DNA of 19,144 nucleotides, from the NCBI GenBank assembly GCA_035354275.1, contig DAOQAU010000032.1, positions 1 through 19,144 on the forward strand. The letters are read 5' to 3'. Source of the DNA: DAOQAU01 sp035354275. Its GTDB lineage: Bacteria; Cyanobacteriota; Vampirovibrionia; Gastranaerophilales; Gastranaerophilaceae. Shown here piece after piece: positions 1 through 7,167 of this stretch; positions within the stretch are counted from its first letter, which is position 1, and every line of letters starts with the position of its first letter. The position numbers and the translations under genes are program-made. The notes beneath the pieces were generated by a model. It did no database searches. It was not told the origin of the DNA and saw only the letters and a list, made by a program, of their open reading frames with translations.

Positions 1-1
1 T

Positions 2-3000
2 ATAGATATTGCCTTGCCGATTTTTGTTTGTTTATTTATTTTAGGGCTTTTTCTGTTTGTTAAAGACAGCTTGCAAATAGTTTCGGAAACAAATAGAAAT
101 AACTTTGAATACACTGTAAAAATAAGAGCTTCAATAAGTAAAATCGATAAAATAATTGAAAATTCAGAGGTAAGTTTAAATATTATTTCAGATGTTATTC
201 AAAGGTCTTATGATATAAATAAACTTTATGACAAAAATTATAATTACGAGTATATAAAACAAAACGATATCTTAACCCGTTGTGCACTAAAAAATTCCCC
301 CGGAATAAACGGGATTTGGTTTCAACTAAATGCAGATGTTCCTTTTTCATCTAAAATTTATAATTGGCACATTTTGAAAGAAGGTAAAATAGTCAATTTA
401 AGGAAATTTTTTGAAAAAGAAAGTAATAATGACAGAAAAATCAACCCAGAAGAAGACCCCTACTACTTTGAAGCCATAAAGGCAAAAAAGACCATTTGGA
501 GCGATTTATACACTGATTCTGATATAAAAACTCAAATGATAACAATATCAAAACCTATATACAAAAAGAACAAGCTTATAGGTGTTATTGGGATAGATAT
601 TTCAGTATTTGATTTTGAGCAGGCATTAAAAAACATGAAGGCTTCGTTTGAAGATTCAGAAGCATTTTTGTTGGACAATAATAATAAAATAATACTTTCT
701 TCTGATACAAAAATCCCTTTTAAGGATTTTACTTTTTTAAAATTAAACCAATATAATTCTATTAATAAAGAGTATATGGCAGAATATTCTGATGAAGGCA
801 CTGATAAAACTGCCATTATAATTCCTTTATCAAATAAATATAAAGTTATTATAACATTCCCTCACTTGTCTGTTTTCAAGGGCTTTGACCGTCTTTTTAG
901 GACTGTTTATTTTATATTTGGGGTCTTGATTGTTTTAGCCTGCATGGCTTTTTATAACAGACAAAAAATTATAAAAGTCAACAAGCAGCTTGAAAACGAA
1001 ACCTTTAAGCTAAAAACGATTATTGATACCGCACCTACTGCTATTGTTGTTAAAAACAAAGAAGGGGTTTATATTGATTGTAATAATAAGCTTCTTGAAA
1101 TTATGGAGGTAGAAAGGCAAGATTTTATAGGAAAAACAGATTACGAAATCTTTTCTAAAGAAACGGCAGATATTCTTACAGAACAAGACGAGATTGTTAA
1201 AACAACAAAGCAATTAAAAGTTAGTGAAAATTGGCATACAACTAAAACAGGAAAAAGTATTTTACTTACAAAATTCAGAGTTCCGCTTTTTGATATTAAT
1301 AATCAGGTAATAGGAATATTGATTAATGCAATCGATGTAACCCAAAAACACAATGAGCAAGAACAGCTTGAAATTGCTAAAGAAGCTGCAGAAAACGCAA
1401 CAAAAATGAAAAGCAATTTTCTGGCAAATATGAGTCATGAAATAAGAACCCCGCTTAATGGCGTGTTGGGATTTTTGCAATTACTTGAAGATACAGATCC
1501 TACAGAAGAACAAAAGGAGTTTATTACAGATGCTCAAAAATCTTCTGATATTTTGCTTAATATTATTAACGAAATTTTAGATTTTTCAAAAATTGAAGCC
1601 GGTAAATTAAAAATTGATAATATAAGCTTTGATATCCGCTCTCTGGTTGAAGATATTACAGTAATAAATATACCTAATGCTTGCCAAAAAAGAGTTGATA
1701 TAAATTCTTTAATTTGTTCTGATGTACCGCAAAGAGTTTTCGGAGACCCGGGTAGAGTTAAACAAATCCTTAATAATCTCGTGGGTAACGCTATAAAATT
1801 TACCGAAAAAGGAGAGGTGGCTATATATGTTAATATGGAATCTGAGACAGACGAAGAAGTTTTTATCAACTTTAAAATTAAAGATACAGGAATCGGAATT
1901 GAAAAAGAAAAGCTTGAGATGATTTTTGAAACGTTTACTCAGGCAGACGAGTCAACCACTAGAAAATATGGCGGGACAGGGCTTGGTTTAGCTATTTCAC
2001 AAAAATTAGCCAGTCTTATGGGTGGCGGGATAAATGTTGAAAGTGTTCTTGGTGAAGGGTCCACCTTTAGTGTAAGTATTAAATTTAAAAAAGATAAAGA
2101 AGCTGAAAGTGAGGCTCATAATTTAATAAAATCGATAGAAAACGAGACGGTTTTGATAGTTGAAAATAAATGTACGGATTTAAGAATAATTAAATATTAT
2201 TTAAATGAAGCTAACTGTTTTGTAAAAGAAGTTCGCAATAGCAATGAAGTATTAAGCTTAATAAATGACGAAAATCAAAATATATCGGCGATAATAATTG
2301 ATTATGAAATGGAAGCCTCAGGCGAAATTTCCTTAAGCAATATAATAAAATCAAACGAAAAATCAAAAGATATTCCTTTAATTTTATATACATCAGTTGC
2401 TCAAAAGGGGGATGCTCTCAGCGCAAAAGAAAAAGGATTTGCAGGATATATTTCAAAGCCGATAAAAAAACAGGAACTTATTGAAAGCATTGCTCTTGCA
2501 ATTAACAATAAAGGGGCGCAAATTAAAAATGAACTTATAACAAAACATCTTGTTAAAGAAAATAAATTTAATTTAAAGACAAAAATACTTATGGTTGAAG
2601 ACACTGAATTAAACTGCAAGTTTGTCACGAAAGTTTTGAATAATTCGGGTTTAAACTGTGACGTTGCTTATAACGGTCAAGAAGCAATCGAGGCTTACAA
2701 AACAAAAAAATACGATTTAATTTTGATGGATTGTCAGATGCCGATTATGGACGGTTACGAAGCCTCAGAAAAAATCAGAGAGCTGGAAGTTGGCACAAAT
2801 TCGCATATTCCGATTATCGCACTTACTGCCAATGCAATGCAGCACGATCGTGAAAAATGCTTTAGAGCAGGGATGGATGATTATATAACCAAGCCCGTAA
2901 AAACCCAGGAATTATTATCTTTAATAGGTAAATATGTCAACGTTGAAGACACTTATTCAGAAAATTTTGAACAAAATGTTTTTGTACAAGACAACATTGA

Positions 3001-3295
3001 CAAAATGGTTTCAGAAATAGGGTTTAGCCAAGAAGAAGCCGCTCAAATGTATAAAGAGTTTTTAGAATTTTTGTCGCAAACTATTCAAGAATTAGAAAAA
3101 GCAACAGAAGACGGTGATTTTGAACAACTGGGAAAAATTGCTCACAAGTTAAAAGGGGCAAGTGCAAATTTAAGATTTGAAAAAATATCTCAAATCAGCG
3201 CACGGCTAGAAGATGAAAAGCTTAATCAAAGCAGGGAAGTTTGTATTGATTTGATAACTCAAATTAAAAATGAATCAGAAATCTTAAAGTCTTAA
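2..3295 (+). CDS. Hybrid sensor histidine kinase (dCache-PAS-HisKA-HATPase-REC-REC-Hpt), 5' partial
   Basis: Membrane-bound hybrid kinase for a multi-step phosphorelay. The frame is open to the window edge, so the true start is upstream; numbering here is from the TTG at 14. A first membrane helix (about residues 1-17) and a second (about 297-315) bracket an extracellular double-Cache sensor with the typical DPYYFEAI and GVIGIDIS strings. A PAS domain follows (about 334-450), then HisKA with H475 in NMSHEIRTPLNG, then HATPase_c with the N box NLVGNAIKF (near 587) and GGTGLGLA (near 653). REC1 (about 711-830) keeps D763 and SKP but has E717-N718 where the acidic pair is expected, so it may bind phosphate or Mg poorly. 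REC2 is complete (E862/D863, D906, K960). The C-terminal Hpt has H1044 in IAHKLKGASANL. Likely flow is H475 to D906 to H1044 to a separate regulator. The ligand cannot be read from the sequence, and no partner regulator gene is in the window. Confidence 0.93.
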   Translation: MDIALPIFVCLFILGLFLFVKDSLQIVSETNRNNFEYTVKIRASISKIDKIIENSEVSLNIISDVIQRSYDINKLYDKNYNYEYIKQNDILTRCALKNSPGINGIWFQLNADVPFSSKIYNWHILKEGKIVNLRKFFEKESNNDRKINPEEDPYYFEAIKAKKTIWSDLYTDSDIKTQMITISKPIYKKNKLIGVIGIDISVFDFEQALKNMKASFEDSEAFLLDNNNKIILSSDTKIPFKDFTFLKLNQYNSINKEYMAEYSDEGTDKTAIIIPLSNKYKVIITFPHLSVFKGFDRLFRTVYFIFGVLIVLACMAFYNRQKIIKVNKQLENETFKLKTIIDTAPTAIVVKNKEGVYIDCNNKLLEIMEVERQDFIGKTDYEIFSKETADILTEQDEIVKTTKQLKVSENWHTTKTGKSILLTKFRVPLFDINNQVIGILINAIDVTQKHNEQEQLEIAKEAAENATKMKSNFLANMSHEIRTPLNGVLGFLQLLEDTDPTEEQKEFITDAQKSSDILLNIINEILDFSKIEAGKLKIDNISFDIRSLVEDITVINIPNACQKRVDINSLICSDVPQRVFGDPGRVKQILNNLVGNAIKFTEKGEVAIYVNMESETDEEVFINFKIKDTGIGIEKEKLEMIFETFTQADESTTRKYGGTGLGLAISQKLASLMGGGINVESVLGEGSTFSVSIKFKKDKEAESEAHNLIKSIENETVLIVENKCTDLRIIKYYLNEANCFVKEVRNSNEVLSLINDENQNISAIIIDYEMEASGEISLSNIIKSNEKSKDIPLILYTSVAQKGDALSAKEKGFAGYISKPIKKQELIESIALAINNKGAQIKNELITKHLVKENKFNLKTKILMVEDTELNCKFVTKVLNNSGLNCDVAYNGQEAIEAYKTKKYDLILMDCQMPIMDGYEASEKIRELEVGTNSHIPIIALTANAMQHDREKCFRAGMDDYITKPVKTQELLSLIGKYVNVEDTYSENFEQNVFVQDNIDKMVSEIGFSQEEAAQMYKEFLEFLSQTIQELEKATEDGDFEQLGKIAHKLKGASANLRFEKISQISARLEDEKLNQSREVCIDLITQIKNESEILKS

Positions 3296-3310
3296 TAATT
3301 TAAATGGTTT

Positions 3311-3430
3311 ATGAGCCGTACAAATCTGCGTGCGTGCCAAGAACCGGATTGCCTTTGCAATCCGCGTGAGAGACCCGTCGAAATAAAAATACCACTCAAA
3401 TGAGTGGTATATATGGCGGGGACGACGGGG
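3311..3430. repeat. 120-bp direct repeat, copy A (carries 17 nt of tRNA-Asp 3' end)
   Basis: This segment is repeated at 3502-3711, where an assembly gap interrupts it. It contains a perfect 8-bp hairpin (stem CGGATTGC, loop CTTT), a second 10-bp hairpin identical to the tRNA-Asp terminator, and at 3414-3430 the last 17 nt of tRNA-Asp including CCA (on the - strand). After 3430 the sequence leaves the tRNA. It therefore looks like a duplication of the downstream flank of the tRNA gene, with an orphan terminator. Confidence 0.9.
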
Positions 3431-3501
3431 TGCGATGATTCAAGCAATCTTTGATTGCGTAGAATCATGTATGCAGCCAGCTAGAATTTGTAGGCGAATT
3501 A
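3431..3501. other. 71-bp spacer between the repeat copies, with a strong hairpin
   Basis: The spacer holds an interrupted inverted repeat: an outer stem ATGATTC/GAATCAT and an inner stem GCAATC/GATTGC with loop TTT (about 3435-3468). No T run follows on either strand, so it is not an obvious terminator. No ORF or tRNA fold is evident. Confidence 0.5.
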
Positions 3502-3556
3502 ATGAGCCGTACAAATCTGCGTGCGTGCCAAGAACCGGATTGCCTTTGCAATCCGC

Positions 3557-3656
3557 NNNNNNNNNNNNNNNNNNNNNNNNNNNNNNNNNNNNNNNNNNNN
3601 NNNNNNNNNNNNNNNNNNNNNNNNNNNNNNNNNNNNNNNNNNNNNNNNNNNNNNNN
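3557..3656. other. Assembly gap 1 (100 N)
   Basis: A run of exactly 100 N, the usual scaffolder placeholder. The flanking 55-mers match copy A of the repeat, so the inferred true content is about 10 bp rather than 100. Any ORF read through the N run is meaningless. Confidence 0.95.
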
Positions 3657-3660
3657 CGTC

Positions 3661-3691
3661 GAAATAAAAATACCACTCAAATGAGTGGTAT
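3661..3691 (-). terminator. Rho-independent terminator of tRNA-Asp
   Basis: On the - strand, starting 4 nt after the tRNA CCA end, there is a perfect 10-bp stem (3682-3691 with 3670-3679, two-base loop as drawn) followed by TTTTTATTT. Its position and form fit an intrinsic terminator for the tRNA transcript. An identical orphan copy lies at 3381-3410. Confidence 0.8.
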
Positions 3692-3694
3692 ATA

Positions 3695-3771
3695 TGGCGG
3701 GGACGACGGGGCTCGAACCCGCGACCTCATGCGTGACAGGCATGCGCTCTAACCAACTGAGCTACGCCCCC
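3695..3771 (-). tRNA. tRNA-Asp (anticodon GTC)
   Basis: Read on the - strand from 3771, the 77-nt gene folds as a full cloverleaf. The acceptor GGGGGCG pairs with CGTCCCC (one G-T), the D arm is GCTCAGTTGGTTAGAGC, the anticodon stem CATGC/GCATG encloses loop CTGTCAC with anticodon GTC, and the T arm is GCGGG-TTCGAGC-CCCGT. G73 and CCA are encoded. The upstream side is unusual: the 89-bp tandem repeats begin inside the first bases of the tRNA, so the promoter region lies in repeated DNA. A terminator follows downstream. Confidence 0.96.
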
Positions 3772-4072
3772 ATATTATTTGATTTTCATTTTTGGATTGT
3801 AGCTCAGTTGGTTTTTNNNNNNNNNNNNNNNNNNNNNNNNNNNNNNNNNNNNNNNNNNNNNNNNNNNNNNNNNNNNNNNNNNNNNNNNNNNNNNNNNNNN
3901 NNNNNNNNNNNNNNNNGCTCAGTTGGTTTTTTAATTTGACTTCGTTTCGTCAAGCCTCACCGAGACTACGCCCCCATATTATTTGATTTTCATTTTTGGA
4001 TTGTAGCTCAGTTGGTTTTTTAATTTGACTTCGTTTCGTCAAGCCTCACCGAGACTACGCTCTTATATTATT
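3762..4072. repeat. 89-bp tandem repeat built partly of tRNA-Asp fragments
   Basis: Units start with the tRNA acceptor end (CTACGCCCCC on +) at 3762 and 3966, and a diverged third start (CTACGCTCTT) lies at 4055. Each full unit also carries GTAGCTCAGTTGGTT, the tRNA D-arm sequence, on the + strand, which is opposite to the real tRNA. A TTGAC...GTCAA inverted repeat follows it. When the false gap inside the first unit is closed, the period is 89 bp. No anticodon arm or T arm is present in the units, so these are not further tRNA genes. Confidence 0.75.
3817..3916. other. Assembly gap 2 (100 N; flanks overlap by 15 bp)
   Basis: The left 55 bp (3762-3816) equals 3966-4020 and the right 55 bp (3917-3971) equals 4006-4060. 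Laid on the intact unit, the two flanks overlap by 15 bp (GCTCAGTTGGTTTTT), so no sequence should be missing here. Confidence 0.9.
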
Positions 4073-4120
4073 TGACTATTTTAATTATATTTGCTGAAGT
4101 TTTTTTTGCAAGCCGAAGGC

Positions 4121-4164
4121 AAAATAAAGCGGGCGCAGCAAGCTTGCTGCGCCCGCTTTATTTT
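4121..4164. terminator. Perfect 44-nt palindrome, probable bidirectional terminator
   Basis: A perfect palindrome centred on AGCT at 4141-4144. Its very GC-rich core (GCGGGCGCAGCA) is flanked by AAAATAAA/TTTATTTT. It begins 7 bp beyond the stop of the - strand gene at 4171-4416 and ends in TTTATTTT on both strands, so it probably ends that transcript. It contrasts strongly with the AT-rich surroundings. Confidence 0.75.
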
Positions 4165-4170
4165 AAAAAA

Positions 4171-4416
4171 TCAATCAAATTTCATAGATTGTATTTCTAT
4201 TCCTTCAATTTCTTTCAGTTCTTTTTTAAGATTTTCAGCTTCATCATCGTGGATTACTTCAAGCAAAATAAGTCCGTTTGGCGCACAAACATTTGCGGCA
4301 ACTTCGTGAAGCCCCAGTCTTGTTTTTATTGAACATCCGAAATGTGTTAAAACTTTTTGGAAGTCCAGTGCGGTTTGAGTTCTGTTGTCAAGTCTTACTC
4401 CGATAATTGTTGTCAT
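4171..4416 (-). CDS. Small ACT/NikR-C-like protein (TM1266-like), function unknown
   Basis: 81 aa. The start ATG has a good Shine-Dalgarno (AAAGGAGC, 7 nt before it). The chain alternates short strands and helices: MTTIIGVRLDNR, helix TALDFQKVLTHFG, strand SIKTRLGLHE, strand GLILLEVIHD, helix EAENLKKELKEIEG, strand IEIQSMKFD. This is the beta-alpha-beta-beta-alpha-beta order of ferredoxin-like ACT/NikR C-terminal folds. It resembles the short TM1266-type proteins sometimes annotated as iron-only hydrogenase system regulators. That assignment is from pattern memory and no hydrogenase genes are nearby, so a regulatory or ligand-binding role is only inferred. The gene is monocistronic, with a terminator on each side. 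Confidence 0.8.
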   Translation of the reverse strand: MTTIIGVRLDNRTQTALDFQKVLTHFGCSIKTRLGLHEVAANVCAPNGLILLEVIHDDEAENLKKELKEIEGIEIQSMKFD

Positions 4417-4456
4417 AATTTATGCTCCTTTCATATTTTTAAATAATTTAGCACAA

Positions 4457-4497
4457 AAAAAATAATACTCATACTATACATACGAGTATTATTTTTT
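4457..4497. terminator. Intrinsic terminator between the 122-aa gene and the ACT-like gene
   Basis: A perfect 14-bp stem (4457-4470 with 4484-4497) around a 13-nt loop. It has A runs on one side and T runs on the other, so it can act in both directions. For the - strand it lies about 55 bp past the stop of the 4552-4920 gene. Confidence 0.75.
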
Positions 4498-4504
4498 AAA
4501 CCTG

Positions 4505-4533
4505 GTTTTAAACGCATTGTGTACGTTTAAAAC
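4505..4533. other. 10-bp inverted repeat GTTTTAAACG / CGTTTAAAAC
   Basis: A perfect 10-bp stem with a 9-nt loop, just downstream of the 122-aa gene on the - strand and not followed by a T run. It could be an RNA processing or stability hairpin, or part of a composite terminator with the hairpin at 4457-4497. Confidence 0.5.
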
Positions 4534-4551
4534 TGTCGGACGGGAAAGTCG

Positions 4552-4920
4552 CTACCCCGCGATTTCTTGATCTCCGTCAGTGGCTTGAAGCTGTTTTTTC
4601 TTTAAGTTGTGCACTACTGCATCAACAAGAAACTCATAAGATTTCATATTTTCGATTTCAGGCGAAAATTCCTTTATGAGTGACTCTCTGACCATTGCTT
4701 CCAGCCTTTGTTCGTCAGAATTTATCTCTTTTGCTTCATCCGAACATATCATATCGATATATTTGGAATTGATTTTGTAATCTTGCATTTGGTTGAACAT
4801 CAGCCATTTTAATTTTGGGCTGACTTCTTTTAATTTTTGAACGATTTTTAAATTTTTGAATCGGTTGAGCATTTCGACCTCTTTGTTAGTTAGTTTTGTT
4901 AGTTTCTTTTTTTGGGGCAT
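4552..4920 (-). CDS. Hypothetical protein, 122 aa, helical and charged
   Basis: I do not recognise this protein. It is predicted to be mostly alpha-helical, lysine-rich at the N terminus (PQKKKLTKLTNKE), with no signal peptide, membrane segment or cysteine cluster. No convincing Shine-Dalgarno precedes the first ATG. The in-frame ATG at 4872 (residue 17, MLNRFKNL) has AAAGAGG five bases upstream and may be the real start, giving 106 aa. The gene lies between glyS and a terminator on the same strand, 121 bp after glyS, and could be read from its own promoter or by read-through. The composition matches its neighbours and gives no sign of transfer. The helical, basic character would fit a nucleic-acid or protein binding role, but nothing specific supports this. 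Confidence 0.65.
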   Translation of the reverse strand: MPQKKKLTKLTNKEVEMLNRFKNLKIVQKLKEVSPKLKWLMFNQMQDYKINSKYIDMICSDEAKEINSDEQRLEAMVRESLIKEFSPEIENMKSYEFLVDAVVHNLKKKQLQATDGDQEIAG

Positions 4921-5041
4921 GTTGTCATGTTCACTAATTTAAAGTACCCTCAAAAAAAATATTTACCTTTTTGGACAGAAAGTTTACAAAACTTAAATTA
5001 TTTTTTAAAAACCCTCGTTTAGAGCATATTAGCACATTTGA

Positions 5042-7051
5042 TTATGTTTGTAAATAGCTAAAATCCGATATCATATCATATAATTTTTTAATTTTTGAAA
5101 GTAATGCAAATCTGTTTTGCTTAATTTTTTCGTCTTTGTCCATGACCAAAACATCTTCAAAGAACTTTTCTATTGAAGGATTAATTTCAATTAATTTTTG
5201 AAAAAGATAATCATATTCTTTGGCCGTAATTTTTTGTTGGTCAAACCCTTCAATTTTGTTGTATAAATCCTTTTCTGCCTCATAAGCAAAAAGCGAAATT
5301 TCAGGCTCTTTGTCAATAATATTTGCTCCCAAAATTCTTGAAACCCTGTTTGCACTTTCAAAAATTGACGCAAATTCTTTTGTATTTATTTTATTTTCAA
5401 TCAATTCAACTCTTTTGATAAAATCATTTAAATCAACAAGAGATTTTTTGTTTTTTGTGCATGCCTCTAAAATATCTTTACGGTATTTATCAGAGAGTAA
5501 AACAATCAGCCTTTGGATAAAAAATTCTTCAATTTTATTTAAGATATCGGCTTTTTGAGGCAATAAATCAAGAGTTTGTTTGATTAATTCAGACAAATTT
5601 AAATCCAATTTTTTATCAATTATTGTTTTTATAATTCCAAGAGCCGCACGTCTTACACCGAGTGGATCGGATGAACCTGTGGGGATTTTGCCACCGACAA
5701 AAACCGCACAAATCGTATCTAATTTATCTGCAATACCGACAACCTGCCCTTCGATATTTTGGGCAAGTTCGCTTTCGGCATTGAGCGGGTAGTAATGTTC
5801 TTTTATACCCTGGCAAACTTTTTTGTCTTCGCCTGAAATCTTTGCATAATCCGCTCCGATAAAGCCTTGAAGTTCGGTGAATTCAAACACAAGACTTGTG
5901 GCAAGGTCTGCCTTGCAAAGCAAAGCGGTTCTTTCTATTGCGGGCGAATTTACTTTCAGCTCAGATGCTATTTCTTTTGAAAGCGCAACAATTCTTTGGG
6001 CTTTATCATACATTGTTCCCATGCCTTTTTGGAAAGTCATTCCCTTAAGGTCTTCTACATATTTTGCCAAAGGTTTTTTGGTGTCTTCCTTAAAGAAAAA
6101 TATTGCATCTTCAAGTCTTGCGGTTACCACTCTTTCGTTGCCCGCTTTAATATTTGAAAAATCATCGCCGAGATAATTTGTTATGGTGATAAATTTGTTT
6201 GTTAATTTACTGTCTTTATAAATCGGGAAATACCTTTGATGGCATTGCATAACTGTTACTGTAACCATTTCGGGTATATCCAGATATTTTGGATTGAACT
6301 CACATTCACAAGCGACAGGCCATTCACACAAATAAGTAACTTCTTCGATTAATTTCGGATTTATTCTGTAACATTTATTTTTGACGATATTTTCAATTTT
6401 ATCTTTTCGCTCGTTCTGATTAACAATAACGTATGCCTCTCTTAATTTTTCAACATATTCGTCGGGGTTATTTATTTCGATGGTTTTTTCTTTTGCAAAT
6501 CTGTGTCCGCGTGTGAATTTTGATGATTTAACTCCCACCATTTCAACGGGAAGTTCTTTATCATCTAAAATTGACATTATCCATCTAATAGGACGAGAAA
6601 ATTTTTCGTCATTTGCTCCCCATCTCATAAAATATGGTCCTTGAAGCTTCAAAACAATTTGTGCAATATTTTCTTCCAATAGTTCTGACGTTAATTTGCC
6701 CTTGATAAAAACTTTGGCATGCAGGTAATCATCTTTAATATAAGCGTCTTTTTCATCTATACCGTTTTTATTTAAAAATCCTTTTCCTGCTTGGGTTAAG
6801 TTTCCTTTTTCATCACAAGCAGTATTTTTTGGAGGTCCTTTGATAATTTTTTCTTCGTCGGGCTGTTTTTTGCTCAAGCCCTCAACAATAACCGCAAGTC
6901 TTCTGGGTGTTGCAAGAACGTCAATATTTTTATATTCAACTTTGTTTTCTTCAAAAAACTTTTTAAACCCTTCTTCAAGCTGCTCTATTGCTTGCGGGAT
7001 AAACCTGTAGGGAAGTTCTTCCGTTCCTATTTCCAGTAAATATTTTGACAT
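5042..7051 (-). CDS. glyS: Glycyl-tRNA synthetase beta subunit
   Basis: 669 aa, normal for GlyS (about 680-700). With GlyQ it forms the heterotetrameric enzyme that charges tRNA-Gly; the beta subunit mainly recognises the tRNA. The N terminus SKYLLEIGTEELP is the family signature. The early ATPRRLAV, the central RWGANDEKFSRPIRWI and VTVMQCHQRYFP, and the later GSSDPLGVRRAALGI are also typical. The C-terminal part is the helical anticodon-binding (DALR-like) region. The start has AAGGAT about 7 nt upstream. A possible promoter on the - strand is TTGAAC (7110-7115), 17 bp, TACCAT (7087-7092). glyQ is not in the window, unlike the usual glyQS operon, so the two subunits appear to be encoded apart. 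No frameshift or missing region was seen. Confidence 0.97.
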   Translation of the reverse strand: MSKYLLEIGTEELPYRFIPQAIEQLEEGFKKFFEENKVEYKNIDVLATPRRLAVIVEGLSKKQPDEEKIIKGPPKNTACDEKGNLTQAGKGFLNKNGIDEKDAYIKDDYLHAKVFIKGKLTSELLEENIAQIVLKLQGPYFMRWGANDEKFSRPIRWIMSILDDKELPVEMVGVKSSKFTRGHRFAKEKTIEINNPDEYVEKLREAYVIVNQNERKDKIENIVKNKCYRINPKLIEEVTYLCEWPVACECEFNPKYLDIPEMVTVTVMQCHQRYFPIYKDSKLTNKFITITNYLGDDFSNIKAGNERVVTARLEDAIFFFKEDTKKPLAKYVEDLKGMTFQKGMGTMYDKAQRIVALSKEIASELKVNSPAIERTALLCKADLATSLVFEFTELQGFIGADYAKISGEDKKVCQGIKEHYYPLNAESELAQNIEGQVVGIADKLDTICAVFVGGKIPTGSSDPLGVRRAALGIIKTIIDKKLDLNLSELIKQTLDLLPQKADILNKIEEFFIQRLIVLLSDKYRKDILEACTKNKKSLVDLNDFIKRVELIENKINTKEFASIFESANRVSRILGANIIDKEPEISLFAYEAEKDLYNKIEGFDQQKITAKEYDYLFQKLIEINPSIEKFFEDVLVMDKDEKIKQNRFALLSKIKKLYDMISDFSYLQT

Positions 7052-7132
7052 TTTTTCATCCTTGAACTCAATTTTGTTGCAAGAAAATGGTAACTTAAAA
7101 AAAGTATTTGTTCAAGAATAGGTTTTACATTG

Positions 7133-7161
7133 TTGACATAGGCAGAAAAACCCTTCATAAT
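7133..7161 (+). promoter_or_regulatory. Sigma-70 type promoter for the pilin-like gene
   Basis: A perfect TTGACA at 7133-7138, a 17-bp spacer and CATAAT at 7156-7161 (5 of 6). Only six bases separate the -10 from the ATG at 7168, so the transcript should begin at or next to the start codon. Confidence 0.7.
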
Positions 7162-7167
7162 AATTGC

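Larger units (their letters stand above)
3502..3711. repeat. 120-bp direct repeat, copy B (interrupted by a 100-N gap)
   Basis: 3502-3556 equals 3311-3365, and 3657-3711 equals 3376-3430. Both matches are exactly 55 bp. Only the ten bases corresponding to 3366-3375 are missing, so the N run most likely stands for about 10 bp. The copy runs straight into the body of tRNA-Asp, whose 3' end it contains. Confidence 0.85.

Noticed and set aside
3435..3752. ORFs across the first N run, including peptides such as DGARTRDLM and GTTGLEPATSCVTG
   Set aside because: They are translations of the tRNA-Asp gene and its flank, plus N bases. Such peptides are a known artefact of tRNA regions.
3792..3986. 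ORFs read through the second N run
   Set aside because: The gap is a placeholder and the area is a tRNA-fragment tandem repeat; no coding signal.
3799..4060. A second tRNA gene on the + strand (GTAGCTCAGTTGGTT)
   Set aside because: Only a D-arm-like string is present. There is no anticodon arm, no T arm and no matching acceptor stem.
3311..4072. CRISPR array
   Set aside because: Repeats are 89 or 120 bp, few, and contain tRNA parts. There are no regular spacers and no cas genes.
4072..4332. Two + strand ORFs (86 and 72 aa) over the ACT-like gene
   Set aside because: They lie antisense to a well-supported gene with a Shine-Dalgarno and terminator, and start inside the palindrome region.
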